52,675 nt of DNA. Origin: Treponema sp. (GTDB lineage Bacteria > Spirochaetota > Spirochaetia > Treponematales > Treponemataceae). The DNA lies in the NCBI GenBank assembly GCA_017395545.1, contig JAFPUF010000033.1:1-52675 (forward strand). Direction: 5' to 3'. The stretch's first letter is position 1. Every line of letters begins with the position of its first letter. The notes beneath the pieces are model-generated. The model was given only the letters and a program-made list of their open reading frames with translations. It did not search any database and had not been told where the DNA came from. Below, in pieces: positions 36,296 to 44,893 of this stretch. The translations under genes and the position numbers were made by a program.

Positions 36296-37075
36296 ATGAA
36301 AAAATCAATTTTAATTCTTCTGGGAACAATTCCATTCTTATATGGCTGTGCTTCAACTCCACAGAATTTAAAAGAATTTTCTCCGGTCGCAGTTATGACC
36401 GTTTACTCAAACCAGAGCGTCCCCTGGTACAACGAAAAGACCGGTAAAGAAAGCGTTGAAGACGGAATTCTCAGCGGTGCCGTAAACCGGCTTATAAATA
36501 AAGAAAATCCGGAATATGAAGAACGCCAAGAGCGCATAAATTACGCTGGAAGGCTTCTCTCAGAAAAAATGCGGGAGGCCGGGCTCGAAGTAATCGACCC
36601 CGCCACAAACAAAGACTGCTCAGCCTACAGAAATGCAGGAAGCAGCTTTGCGGATTATCTCGGGAATACCGTTCCGGCAGAAGGCTACGAGGCATTTACC
36701 TCTTCAAACGGAAAAATTAACCGTACGGTCTGCAGGGAAACCGGGGCAAAAAGCGTACTTTATGTAAATTTCAGATTTCAGAAAGTAATGCTCCAGGAAG
36801 GCGTGCATGACAAAGGAGTTGCCGCACGGGTTGTAATGAGCGTCTTCGGAACCGGCTCCGACGGAAAGAAAATAATCAATAAAGAATACAAGGCTGTCTC
36901 AGAAAGTTACGCCGATCTGGTCAAATCTTCAGAATGGGACAAAGCAAAAGTTCTTTCATTCTATCCGGAACTTGAAGAACGCGTGATTTCGCAATTTTTA
37001 ACGGAGTTTGTACAGGACGACGAAGGCCACGAAACAAATGATTTTACGCCGACCCCGATAACGATAACAAAATAA
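36296..37075 (+). CDS. Lipoprotein of unknown function
   Basis: 259 residues with lipobox FLYGC (C18). The mature part is mixed alpha/beta (SPVAVMTVYSNQSVPWYNEKTGKESVEDG, ERINYAGRLLSEKMREAGLEVIDP, AKSVLYVNFRFQKVM) with no domain I recognise; the pattern resembles general spirochaetal periplasmic lipoproteins rather than a sugar binder. It sits as a single gene on the opposite strand within the arabinan locus and may be unrelated to it. AGAGG precedes the ATG. Confidence 0.75.
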   Translation: MKKSILILLGTIPFLYGCASTPQNLKEFSPVAVMTVYSNQSVPWYNEKTGKESVEDGILSGAVNRLINKENPEYEERQERINYAGRLLSEKMREAGLEVIDPATNKDCSAYRNAGSSFADYLGNTVPAEGYEAFTSSNGKINRTVCRETGAKSVLYVNFRFQKVMLQEGVHDKGVAARVVMSVFGTGSDGKKIINKEYKAVSESYADLVKSSEWDKAKVLSFYPELEERVISQFLTEFVQDDEGHETNDFTPTPITITK

Positions 37076-37116
37076 GCGTACTGCCTCCTTTATTTCATGA
37101 AAACAGCACGCTTATT
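37071..37116. terminator. Stem-loop between the lipoprotein and arabinanase genes
   Basis: AATAAGCGT (37071-37079) and ACGCTTATT (37108-37116) are exact complements; an inner CTG/CAG pair extends the stem past one-base bulges around a 20-base loop. On the minus strand it is followed by TTGTTATCG; on neither strand is the T-run ideal. It probably ends the eight-gene operon and the lipoprotein gene, both convergent here. Confidence 0.6.
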
Positions 37117-37132
37117 CAAAAAGATTCTGTCG

Positions 37133-37483
37133 TTAAACAGATCCTAAATCTGTAACTGTAATGGTGTAAACATTGCCGCTTCTTGATACTTTGATTGTAT
37201 AAGTGTGGCCGTTTATACCATACGCTTCATTATCAGAAGAAGTAACAGACCAGGTTCCGCCACCCCATGCGTCAGCCGAAGAATTATAGTTCAGGTTCAG
37301 GTCAAGATATGTACTTCCTGTATTACCTTCAAGAACAAGACCAAAAATATCAGAAGTAACTTTTACTGTCCATGTGATTGTTTCTCCGTCCGAAAGGGTC
37401 AGATGAGATGTCGGCTTCGTTGAACTCCACCATGCTGTTGCTGACGATGAATACTCTTTAGAAGTATCAGTACCTTTTGAATC
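37133..37483 (-). other. WW-type C-terminal module, candidate carbohydrate-binding domain
   Basis: Residues about 735-850 of the arabinanase: TAWW, then LSDGETITWTV 14 residues later, and a closing strand pair YTIKVSRSGNVYTITVTD. The same order of signatures occurs in the lipoprotein at 42857-43456 (GAWW, LADGETVSLNI, YVFTITRNGTELSWSF) and more loosely at the C-terminus of the lipoprotein at 46323-48116. Confidence 0.55.
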
Positions 37484-39685
37484 CGTTACGACTATAGTTC
37501 CCATCTGCTGAATAAGATAGAAATCAGGAGAATCCCCTAAATCCTGAGTGCATGTCGCTTCAAGGAATTTATACGGATAAGATGAAGAAGGCTCGCCTTT
37601 CTTTCCCCAGTAAGTGTATCCGTTCGTGCTGTCATTGTTTGCTCCCGTATAAACGATTGTCGGAATGCGGGGAACTTTCTCCCAGTCGAATTCCCGAAGC
37701 AAACTTACAGTCACGGCAAGTTTTCCGGTCTGAGTTATTGTCAAAGTCTGAGCTGACTCATCGAAAGACCATGTTCCCCACGAAGCATCTGCAGCGTCTT
37801 TTATTGTACCAGACCTGCCGCCTTCAGAATCTGCCTCAAATGTAACAGCAACGGCTGTATCCATATTTCCTTTATCATAACTCAAAGTAATATGCTGCCA
37901 TACTCCGGGAATTTCATCCGCAGAAACTGTTCCGTCGCTGGCATTCTCATCCGGATTATAGCTTTCCGGAAGTCCGCCATAGCGCTCAGGAGAAACCATA
38001 GGCCATTCGTCATTTACAGATGAGCCCGTTGGACTCCAGATAATACGGCGAACTCCGCCCATCATGAGTGCATTTGAAGAAGTGATTCCGTCAACATTTT
38101 CAGGGAGGCGCTGCTGGCTCATGTAGAACCAGTTTCCGTCTCCGTTGTCGAAAATCGCACAGTGGCTGATTCCGACCCAGCCGTAGCAGGAACCGTATCC
38201 GCCGGAAGCCGGTTCTTCGTCAAGAAATTGATACGGATGAGTTATAACCGGATAAATATTGGTGCTTTCGTTGGAATGAGCATCAACATCATTTGTCATT
38301 TCAGAACCATTGATAGAATAATAAGGCCCCTGTACGCTGTCCGCACATACAACACGAGTCTGATAAGGAATATCAAGACCGTCATTTGCAAAAAAGAGCC
38401 AGTATTTTCCGTCATATTTTACAAGTTCAGGTCCTTCACTTGGCTGCCATCGGCTTGTTCCACGGCTGAAAATACGAGTTCCGTATCCGTTTTCTTTAAG
38501 GCCTTCCGCATTGCTTGCCCACGGCTCGCCCATCGCAAAATCGCCAGTGACATTTCCTGTCAAATAATCGCTGCCATCAACTGCGGCAACTTTTCCTGTT
38601 GAAGGATTGATTCTGACAAGCGCGAATCCTGAGTGCCAGCTTCCGTAGACGAGCCAGTGAGTGCCGTCTTCATCAATGAAATAAGAAGGGTCAATCGCAT
38701 TGAAATAGAAGTAAACGTCTCCATAGCTGTTTGATTTTGACCTTGAATAGTCCAATCCTTTGTCAGATGAAGAACAGACTACAAAGCCCTTGTCTTCCCA
38801 CGCAGAAGGACCTCCGGCCGGATTTGTTGATTCTGCGACACCGATGAAAGCCCTCTCGCTCCAGCTTCCGTCAAAATCTGTGGAAGTTTTTGCGCCAGTC
38901 TTTATGTAGTTATCAATTACGATTGAATAATACATACGGACTTTAGTAACGCCATCAACGGTAATCTTTCTTGCGCACGGTGCCCAGTATCCGAAACTTA
39001 TATCTTCTTTTGCAATAGGATCTAGTTCCATACCGTCACGAATTTCATTGAGTTTTGTGACGACCCAGTCAGGGGCTTCGTCCATAATACCGTTGACATA
39101 TTCCCAATTCACAAGGTCTACGCTGCGTTTTCCAAAGAAATGTTTTCCTTTTGTCGCACCGTCATGGGCATTTCCGTAACTTGCGTCTGTTCCGAACATG
39201 TAATAATATCCGTCAGTCCATTTGAAAACCGTAGGGTCATGCGTGTTTGCCAGGTTCCACTTGTATCTGTTGTTCCAGGACGAAAGTGAAACGTAGTTAT
39301 CCAGGAACTCAGGGCCGTAAACCTCAGATGTCGGAATAACCGTTATATCATAAGTTTTCGTATAAGAGTGATATTTTACAGTTACAGTGCAGCCGCCAGT
39401 CTCATTGGGAACCGTAAATTCACCGCTTGCCCCGGAATTCCCACCGGCAATTTCAAAACTACAGTTTTTAACAGAGACTTTTTTAGTTGTTCCGTCTGTA
39501 TATTTTGTTTTTACGATAAGTCCTGAAGCCGTAAACGTATCTCCGGGATAAAACGAGGTTTTCGCAGATGACGCATCAAGCACAATGCCATCAAGTTCTG
39601 CGTCCCCCGAACCTGTATTCTGTCCGCAGGAAACAAGCATTCCTGCAAAAAACAAAGCGGAGATTATCGAAAGTATTTTTTTCAT
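37133..39685 (-). CDS. Multidomain GH43 endo-arabinanase-like lipoprotein
   Basis: 850 residues. Lipobox LVSC with C20, so probably surface or periplasm anchored. Domains: bacterial Ig-like (about 31-117), GH43 propeller (about 145-575) with D150 (THDPT), D332 (NAIDPS) and E417 (PSEGP), the arabinanase-type C-terminal beta domain starting GVWQHITL (about 592-710), and a final module with a WW pair at 752-753 (about 735-850). The propeller has long insertions. It should cut alpha-1,5-arabinan chains outside the cell. Last gene of the lipoprotein/barrel operon, 20 bases after the preceding GH43. The start follows GGAGG. Confidence 0.9.
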   Translation of the reverse strand: MKKILSIISALFFAGMLVSCGQNTGSGDAELDGIVLDASSAKTSFYPGDTFTASGLIVKTKYTDGTTKKVSVKNCSFEIAGGNSGASGEFTVPNETGGCTVTVKYHSYTKTYDITVIPTSEVYGPEFLDNYVSLSSWNNRYKWNLANTHDPTVFKWTDGYYYMFGTDASYGNAHDGATKGKHFFGKRSVDLVNWEYVNGIMDEAPDWVVTKLNEIRDGMELDPIAKEDISFGYWAPCARKITVDGVTKVRMYYSIVIDNYIKTGAKTSTDFDGSWSERAFIGVAESTNPAGGPSAWEDKGFVVCSSSDKGLDYSRSKSNSYGDVYFYFNAIDPSYFIDEDGTHWLVYGSWHSGFALVRINPSTGKVAAVDGSDYLTGNVTGDFAMGEPWASNAEGLKENGYGTRIFSRGTSRWQPSEGPELVKYDGKYWLFFANDGLDIPYQTRVVCADSVQGPYYSINGSEMTNDVDAHSNESTNIYPVITHPYQFLDEEPASGGYGSCYGWVGISHCAIFDNGDGNWFYMSQQRLPENVDGITSSNALMMGGVRRIIWSPTGSSVNDEWPMVSPERYGGLPESYNPDENASDGTVSADEIPGVWQHITLSYDKGNMDTAVAVTFEADSEGGRSGTIKDAADASWGTWSFDESAQTLTITQTGKLAVTVSLLREFDWEKVPRIPTIVYTGANNDSTNGYTYWGKKGEPSSSYPYKFLEATCTQDLGDSPDFYLIQQMGTIVVTDSKGTDTSKEYSSSATAWWSSTKPTSHLTLSDGETITWTVKVTSDIFGLVLEGNTGSTYLDLNLNYNSSADAWGGGTWSVTSSDNEAYGINGHTYTIKVSRSGNVYTITVTDLGSV

Positions 39686-39705
39686 AAAAAATCCTCCAGT
39701 TTTTT

Positions 39706-40650
39706 TTACATAAACACAGGGTTTCCCGCTGCGTCATATTTAATTCTTTTTACCCAGGTATGACGATTCGGGTCATAAAGGGCAAAAGCCAGATCTACCT
39801 CAGGATAGGGACGGGCATGATAAACAAGGTAATCTTCTTTTCCGTCCCGGCTTGTGGTGAAACTGTTGTGACCGGGACCGAAAACACCCTTCTTCTCGTC
39901 GGTAACAAGAACAGGATTTTCGCTCTTTTTCCAGGATTCTGGATTAAGCAGATCAGAACCGTCTTCTGCCGTAAGAAGTCCCATGCAGTAAGTCGCATCC
40001 GTGGCGCTTGCACTGTAAGTGATGAAGACTTTTCCGTTCCGCTGGAGAACGGCCGCACCTTCGTTCACTTTGAAACCCCTGCACTCCCATTCATATTCCG
40101 GGAAACTAAGAAGCGTCTGAGGGAGTGAAAGTTTTACCGGGCTTTCCATTTTCGCAATGTAAAGAGCTGAGTTTTCCTCCCTTTCCCTGCGTTTCTGCGC
40201 CCAGACAGCGTAATGCGTACCGCGATTCTCAAAAACCGTAAAGTCAAGCATAAAACTGTCCCACTCAGCCTCGAGCATTCCCTTTTCTTCCCAGGTTCCG
40301 CTGAAAGGGTCTGAATTTGAATTCTCAAGCACCCAGGTACGAATCCACCAGGGATCCTCTGCGCGGCCGGCAGCAAAATAGATGTACCATTTACCGTCGA
40401 TGAAATGCAGTTCCGGAGCCCAGATATGCCAGCTCATAGGACCGTCAGAATGTTTGCGCCATATTACTAAAGGCTCTGCATCCCTCAGCCCCTTTACGCT
40501 CCATGAACGTCGAAGTTCAATTCTGTCATACTCAGGAACACTCGCTGTAAAATAGTAGTAACCGTCTGTATGAAGATAGACATAAGGATCTGCCCGCTGA
40601 TTTATCAAAGGGCTTTTCTCGTCTTCTTCTGTAATATCAGTTATATTCAT
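39706..40650 (-). CDS. Cytoplasmic GH43 exo-arabinofuranosidase (subfamily 26-like)
   Basis: 314 residues, no signal peptide. Triad: D21 in QRADPYV, D136 in LDFTVF, E197 in VNEGAA. The start INQRADPYVYLHTDGYYYFT and SWHIWAPELHFIDGKWYIYFAAGRAEDPWWIR are typical of GH43_26, which includes exo-1,5-alpha-L-arabinofuranosidases. It would release arabinose from imported oligosaccharides, so this operon combines surface and cytoplasmic steps. Two bases separate it from the preceding lipoprotein gene; subfamily is from memory. Confidence 0.87.
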   Translation of the reverse strand: MNITDITEEDEKSPLINQRADPYVYLHTDGYYYFTASVPEYDRIELRRSWSVKGLRDAEPLVIWRKHSDGPMSWHIWAPELHFIDGKWYIYFAAGRAEDPWWIRTWVLENSNSDPFSGTWEEKGMLEAEWDSFMLDFTVFENRGTHYAVWAQKRREREENSALYIAKMESPVKLSLPQTLLSFPEYEWECRGFKVNEGAAVLQRNGKVFITYSASATDATYCMGLLTAEDGSDLLNPESWKKSENPVLVTDEKKGVFGPGHNSFTTSRDGKEDYLVYHARPYPEVDLAFALYDPNRHTWVKRIKYDAAGNPVFM

Positions 40651-40652
40651 CG

Positions 40653-41414
40653 CTACTCCGCTTCATCGAAAGCAACCACGCCTTTGTAAACTGCGGCAAT
40701 TTCTCCGCCGGAAAGGGCCCGGTTCGCAACAAGGATATTGTCCATAACGCCATGAAAAAGCGGATCTGGCCAGTTAGATGCTCCGACATAGATTCCCTGA
40801 ACATTTGCCGCAATATCAGAAGGTTTGATTCTGCATGGAATTCGCTGAGTCAGCTTTCCGTTGATATAGAGTTTTGCCACTCCTCCGTCAATTGTTGCTC
40901 CCAGATGAGTCCATTCGCCGACAGGAGGAAGAGGTGCAAGAACTGATACGCTTCCTTTTGCCCCGATCACATCCATTCTGAGCATTCTTGTCTGCCAGTC
41001 CATTCCAATCCACAAGTCTTCCTTCTGGTTTCCGATATCGAGCACACGTCCCCATACACGCCAGGACTCAGGATTGAGCCACGCACAGAAAGTAAATCCG
41101 TCACCGTCAAGAACGCTCGGGTCAAGGGTGATGTACTCGTCATTTCCATTGAAGAAAAGTCCGTCACCGTCTTTACCTTCATCAAGTTCCGAACCGTCAA
41201 GGGCAGCAGTATAAACAGGAATGTCGTTTCCGGAATGGTCTGCGACCTCAAGGCTTTCAGTTACTTCCTCGCTGAATGTGTAATATCCGACAACGCCGGA
41301 ACCTTCCGTAATAACGAATTTTCCTCCCTCGCCGGTTACACCGGATGTTGAACCGCATCCGGCAAGGAAAAGTAAAGCAATTGCTGCAGCTGACGCAAAT
41401 AATATTTTTTTCAT
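40653..41414 (-). CDS. LamG-like (concanavalin-fold) lipoprotein
   Basis: 253 residues; lipobox FLAGC with C20. The mature protein is one jelly-roll domain of the LamG/Laminin_G_3 kind: VVGYYTFSE, GDGLFFNGNDEYITLDPS, GFTFCAWLNPESW, WTHLGATIDGGVAKLYINGK, and ILVANRALSGGEIAAVYKG. No catalytic residues of a GH16-type enzyme are seen, so it is probably a surface glycan-binding protein. It lies between the second barrel and the GH43_26 gene. GGAGG precedes the ATG. Confidence 0.85.
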   Translation of the reverse strand: MKKILFASAAAIALLFLAGCGSTSGVTGEGGKFVITEGSGVVGYYTFSEEVTESLEVADHSGNDIPVYTAALDGSELDEGKDGDGLFFNGNDEYITLDPSVLDGDGFTFCAWLNPESWRVWGRVLDIGNQKEDLWIGMDWQTRMLRMDVIGAKGSVSVLAPLPPVGEWTHLGATIDGGVAKLYINGKLTQRIPCRIKPSDIAANVQGIYVGASNWPDPLFHGVMDNILVANRALSGGEIAAVYKGVVAFDEAE

Positions 41415-41432
41415 AATTCCTCCGTAAAAAAG

Positions 41433-42857
41433 TTACCACCAGAATGTGAGTGTGAGCGGAACACGCCAGGCGAAGGCCTGAAGAACGTTACTGGTCTCAA
41501 GGTGCTTGTACTGGAGTTCCACGCCAAGCCGGGCGTACCCATTCTCAAAATTCTTCTGGATGTACGGATAGCCGTATACTGCGAAATATCGTCCTGCACT
41601 TCCGGTGGCAGGTGCATAATCCGCCTCACCGTCCAGTCCCATAAAATTTGCATCGAATGTAATCAAATCGCTGCAATAAGCATCAAAATAATCAGGTTTG
41701 TTAAGCCCGTTTGCAGAGCCATTCGCATCCTGCCCGTACATAAACTGAGTCGTAAAACCAAAAGTGTAAGAAGTTCCCGGCAGAGGATGCTCTCCGCTTA
41801 CGGCGAACACATTGTAAAATGCCATTTCATTGACTGTGATGTAGTGCGGCTGATAATAGGCAAACCGGTCCTCAAGGGCGAAAGTCCAGCCCTCAACAAG
41901 GCTCGTGAATTTTGAAGAGAACTGGGCAAGATGAGCAAATGTCGTCACAGACCAGTCCTTGCCAGACTTAAGATTTATGCCAGACTCCTCAACTTTTCGC
42001 CAGCGGAAATCATAGCTTGCATTCATCAGAATTCCGTAGAACAAACTCGGCATATCAACCTGAAGGAATGCTTCTCCGAAAAGACTTTCAATATAGTCGT
42101 TTTCATAGCCGGCACCGTTAGTCATATAAGTGTTCGGCCTTATACCGGCGTTGAAAGTAACATTGTACAAAAGCCACTTATACTGTGCTATGAATTTTAC
42201 GGACTTCACAAAGTGCGTCCAGTCGTTGAAGTTATCATAGGAATCCGTAAAAGGAGCGACAGGGAAACCGACAATCGCCTTAAATCCGTTGAATTTTCGT
42301 GGAAGAATTTCAACACCGCTGAAAGCAGAGTCGGAAGCATCGCCGCGCATTGCAAGACTCTCGATTTTCTGGCCGCCAAGGACATAGCCGTTAAAAAGAT
42401 AGCCCGCATTCCAGCCGTTAGAAGCAAAGTTTCCTGTATAAAATCTGAGCTGATCGTCGAAGAAGTGAGTGCATGCCCACATCTGACCGATTGGAGTCGA
42501 AGCGTCATCATCTGTAAGGCTGAAATATGTTGTGCCGTCATAACTTGAGCGGTCCACATATTCAGGGACATCGGCATACCATGGACCTAAGCCGGAACCA
42601 ATCCAGACATTCGTATGGAATTCAACATTTGGAGCCGTAGCGTCAAGATTGAGAAAGTGAATACCGTTCTGAACAGGACCGAATTCTGCTGCAACCTCAG
42701 AGTTATCCCACTCTTCAGCTCCCGGATATTTCTCACAGGCCTGTGTCGCAAGAGTACTCGAATAGTCAACATATCCGCTGATACGAACCTGCTGGGCAAA
42801 AACTGCCGGAGTAAAGGACAAGGCAGCGGCTATAAGCAAAGTTTTTTTGATTTTCAT
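41433..42857 (-). CDS. Outer-membrane beta-barrel (porin-like) protein, copy 2
   Basis: 474 residues; signal peptide 1-21 (ending VFAQ). The rest alternates polar and aromatic residues, as in an outer-membrane barrel, and ends LTFWW with a C-terminal aromatic. It is clearly paralogous to the barrel at 43477-44856: FFDDQLRFYTGNF against FFNDQVNVYTGKF, TFNAGIRPNTYM against TLNAGFRPGTYY, LFGEAFLQVDMPSLF against AFGEGYLQAVVPNLF. There is no TonB box or plug domain, so diffusion rather than TonB-driven transport is expected. It overlaps the upstream lipoprotein gene by one base (TAATG), so the pair is translationally coupled. Confidence 0.82.
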   Translation of the reverse strand: MKIKKTLLIAAALSFTPAVFAQQVRISGYVDYSSTLATQACEKYPGAEEWDNSEVAAEFGPVQNGIHFLNLDATAPNVEFHTNVWIGSGLGPWYADVPEYVDRSSYDGTTYFSLTDDDASTPIGQMWACTHFFDDQLRFYTGNFASNGWNAGYLFNGYVLGGQKIESLAMRGDASDSAFSGVEILPRKFNGFKAIVGFPVAPFTDSYDNFNDWTHFVKSVKFIAQYKWLLYNVTFNAGIRPNTYMTNGAGYENDYIESLFGEAFLQVDMPSLFYGILMNASYDFRWRKVEESGINLKSGKDWSVTTFAHLAQFSSKFTSLVEGWTFALEDRFAYYQPHYITVNEMAFYNVFAVSGEHPLPGTSYTFGFTTQFMYGQDANGSANGLNKPDYFDAYCSDLITFDANFMGLDGEADYAPATGSAGRYFAVYGYPYIQKNFENGYARLGVELQYKHLETSNVLQAFAWRVPLTLTFWW

Positions 42858-43456
42858 TAGTCGTCCTCCTCTTCTTCATCCCCTGAGTCAGCAGAAGTCT
42901 TAAAACTCCAGCTCAGTTCAGTTCCGTTTCTGGTTATTGTGAAAACATATGGAACATTTTCTTTGAGGGTACGAGAGGCGCTCATTTTATAAGTCTTTTC
43001 GTAAACGGCGTTCAAAGAATCATCTCCCCAGAAATTTCCGTCACCAGGGTTGTACCACCACCATCCGGTTGAGTTGTATACATGCACACAAAAGGCAATC
43101 GTCGAACCTTCTGTACAAGTTATATTGAGAGAAACAGTCTCCCCATCTGCAAGGTCAGTTGACAGAGAATCAACACGATCCGTCCACCAGGCACCGGCGC
43201 CCGTTACCGAAGCATCCTCAATTTTTGCAGTGTCATCTTCATAAGTACTGTAAGAAAAAGTTCCATACATCGGCGAAAAACCAACCACAAGATCAGTTCC
43301 CCACTCATCTGCCGAAGCAACACCTGTATCCCAGGTAATTGCCGAATTTGTGTTGTACAGAACTTTTGCACTGTCGGGTAGTTCCAAGTCACAGCCTGCC
43401 AGAGCAAGCGCAGTAAAGGCTACAATGGCAGAGCAAATAGTTTTCATTTTTTTCAT
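42857..43456 (-). CDS. Small lipoprotein with a WW-type module
   Basis: 199 residues; lipobox ALAGC with C22. The mature part is nearly one beta-sandwich: a first strand set (about 35-75), then GAWW (W90-W91), LADGETVSLNI, a tryptophan cluster STGWWWYNPGDGNFWGDD, and YVFTITRNGTELSWSF; it ends in an acidic tail. The many exposed tryptophans and the likeness to the arabinanase C-terminal module suggest glycan binding. It lies between the two barrels and is coupled to the downstream one (TAATG). AGGAGG lies upstream. Confidence 0.75.
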   Translation of the reverse strand: MKKMKTICSAIVAFTALALAGCDLELPDSAKVLYNTNSAITWDTGVASADEWGTDLVVGFSPMYGTFSYSTYEDDTAKIEDASVTGAGAWWTDRVDSLSTDLADGETVSLNITCTEGSTIAFCVHVYNSTGWWWYNPGDGNFWGDDSLNAVYEKTYKMSASRTLKENVPYVFTITRNGTELSWSFKTSADSGDEEEEDD

Positions 43457-43476
43457 TACTCATGCCTCCTGTGCTC

Positions 43477-44856
43477 TTAGAACTCGAATTTGATTCCGAC
43501 CGGGACTCTGTATGACAGACAGGTATTTGAAACATCTTCTGTCCATGCCTTCGTGTAAGCAAGTTCGAAAGCCGCAATCAAAGCTCCGTTTGAGAAGTTG
43601 TATTTGAAGTAAGGTTTGACATAAGTTCCCGTGTATTTCGTGGCAGCCCCGCCAGGGAGATTCGCAGTCGCCATATCATTAAGAGTGAGCGCGATGTCAG
43701 AATTCGAAGCATAAGAGGAATTGTTGATTTTGCCGGTTCCATCAGAATCAGCGAAAGCCGTTCCGTTTGCATCGCCTGCGATAATTTCTGCAAGTCCAAG
43801 GCCAACAGCCACCTGTGTTCCCGCAAGCGCATATTCAGCATTAAAACCAAACGCATTGTAGATAAGTTTTTCGTCAGACTGAAGATAATCATCCCCCGCA
43901 AAAAAGAACCTGTCCTCCGCAGAAAGAGTAAGACCTTCAAGAGGGCTCATTTCACCGCTGACTCCAATCATGTGCGCAAAGGCCTTATGCTCTTCTGTTT
44001 CGTTGTAAATGTTAGTATATTCTCCGTCCCGGTAGCGGATATCGTAGCTTACAGTCAGATTAAGCATATCAAAAAGATTAGGAACAACCGCCTGTAAATA
44101 GCCTTCGCCGAACGCACTCTTTGTGAAAGTCTCGGTGAAAGTTGACATAGTTCCTCCGTTATCAACTCCGTCATAGTAAGTGCCAGGGCGGAAACCTGCG
44201 TTCAGAGTCAGGTCAAGGCCGGAAACTGGAACCTGATAACTTGTGGCAATCTTAACTTTCTTTCCGAGATATTTCCACTGATTGTATTCTTCATTTGCCT
44301 GAATTCCGTTTCCTCTTATCGGGAGAATCGGGAATCCAGCGAAAACCTTAAGTCCGCTCACGAATGCCGGAACAAACTCAAGTCCCGTAAGATATGGGCC
44401 GTAATCAGAATCCGCAAGATTCGTGATATACTGCTCCCCAAAAACAGCGCCGTCAGCAATATATCCGCCGTTAAAGTCCTCGAATTTTCCGGTATAAACA
44501 TTCACCTGATCGTTGAAGAATCCGGCTTTCATGTTTCCCTGATAGAACGGGGTTCCCTTTCCGCCGTCGGAAAAGTCGATGTACTCTTCGTCACCACCGT
44601 CAGCATTAAAGTAAAGACCAAGGTTAAACTCAAAACTGGCCGCCTTAACCGAAACATCGACCGTCATATTACCGTCGGGATCGTATCCTGCAGAATTTTC
44701 GGTGTTGCTGGTCGTTCCGTCATCGTTATAAAATGCCTGGGACGCACCCCAGACAGTGTAGTCAACCCCCGCATGGAAAGTCACATTCTGTGCGAAAGCC
44801 ATTCCGCCAGCCATGGCAAGAGAAGCCGCACCAAGTATGAATTTATTTAATTTCAT
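43477..44856 (-). CDS. Outer-membrane beta-barrel (porin-like) protein, copy 1
   Basis: 459 residues; signal peptide 1-22 (ending MAFAQ), barrel-like alternation and a final phenylalanine (VPVGIKFEF), the usual signal for barrel insertion. Paralogue of the barrel at 41433-42857, with shared phrases along the whole length (for example EGLTLSAEDRFFF against EGWTFALEDRFAYY). Loops rich in Asp, Gly and aromatic residues would suit a sugar channel. It follows the lipoprotein at 44894 by 37 bases and precedes the small lipoprotein by 20. Confidence 0.82.
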   Translation of the reverse strand: MKLNKFILGAASLAMAGGMAFAQNVTFHAGVDYTVWGASQAFYNDDGTTSNTENSAGYDPDGNMTVDVSVKAASFEFNLGLYFNADGGDEEYIDFSDGGKGTPFYQGNMKAGFFNDQVNVYTGKFEDFNGGYIADGAVFGEQYITNLADSDYGPYLTGLEFVPAFVSGLKVFAGFPILPIRGNGIQANEEYNQWKYLGKKVKIATSYQVPVSGLDLTLNAGFRPGTYYDGVDNGGTMSTFTETFTKSAFGEGYLQAVVPNLFDMLNLTVSYDIRYRDGEYTNIYNETEEHKAFAHMIGVSGEMSPLEGLTLSAEDRFFFAGDDYLQSDEKLIYNAFGFNAEYALAGTQVAVGLGLAEIIAGDANGTAFADSDGTGKINNSSYASNSDIALTLNDMATANLPGGAATKYTGTYVKPYFKYNFSNGALIAAFELAYTKAWTEDVSNTCLSYRVPVGIKFEF

Positions 44857-44893
44857 ATTTTTGTTTCTCCTTTTTTTGTGTTGGGTGTATTTT

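Noticed and set aside
41931..42548. 205-residue plus-strand open frame inside the second barrel gene
   Set aside because: Antisense to a clearly coding barrel sequence, no start signals and unnatural composition.
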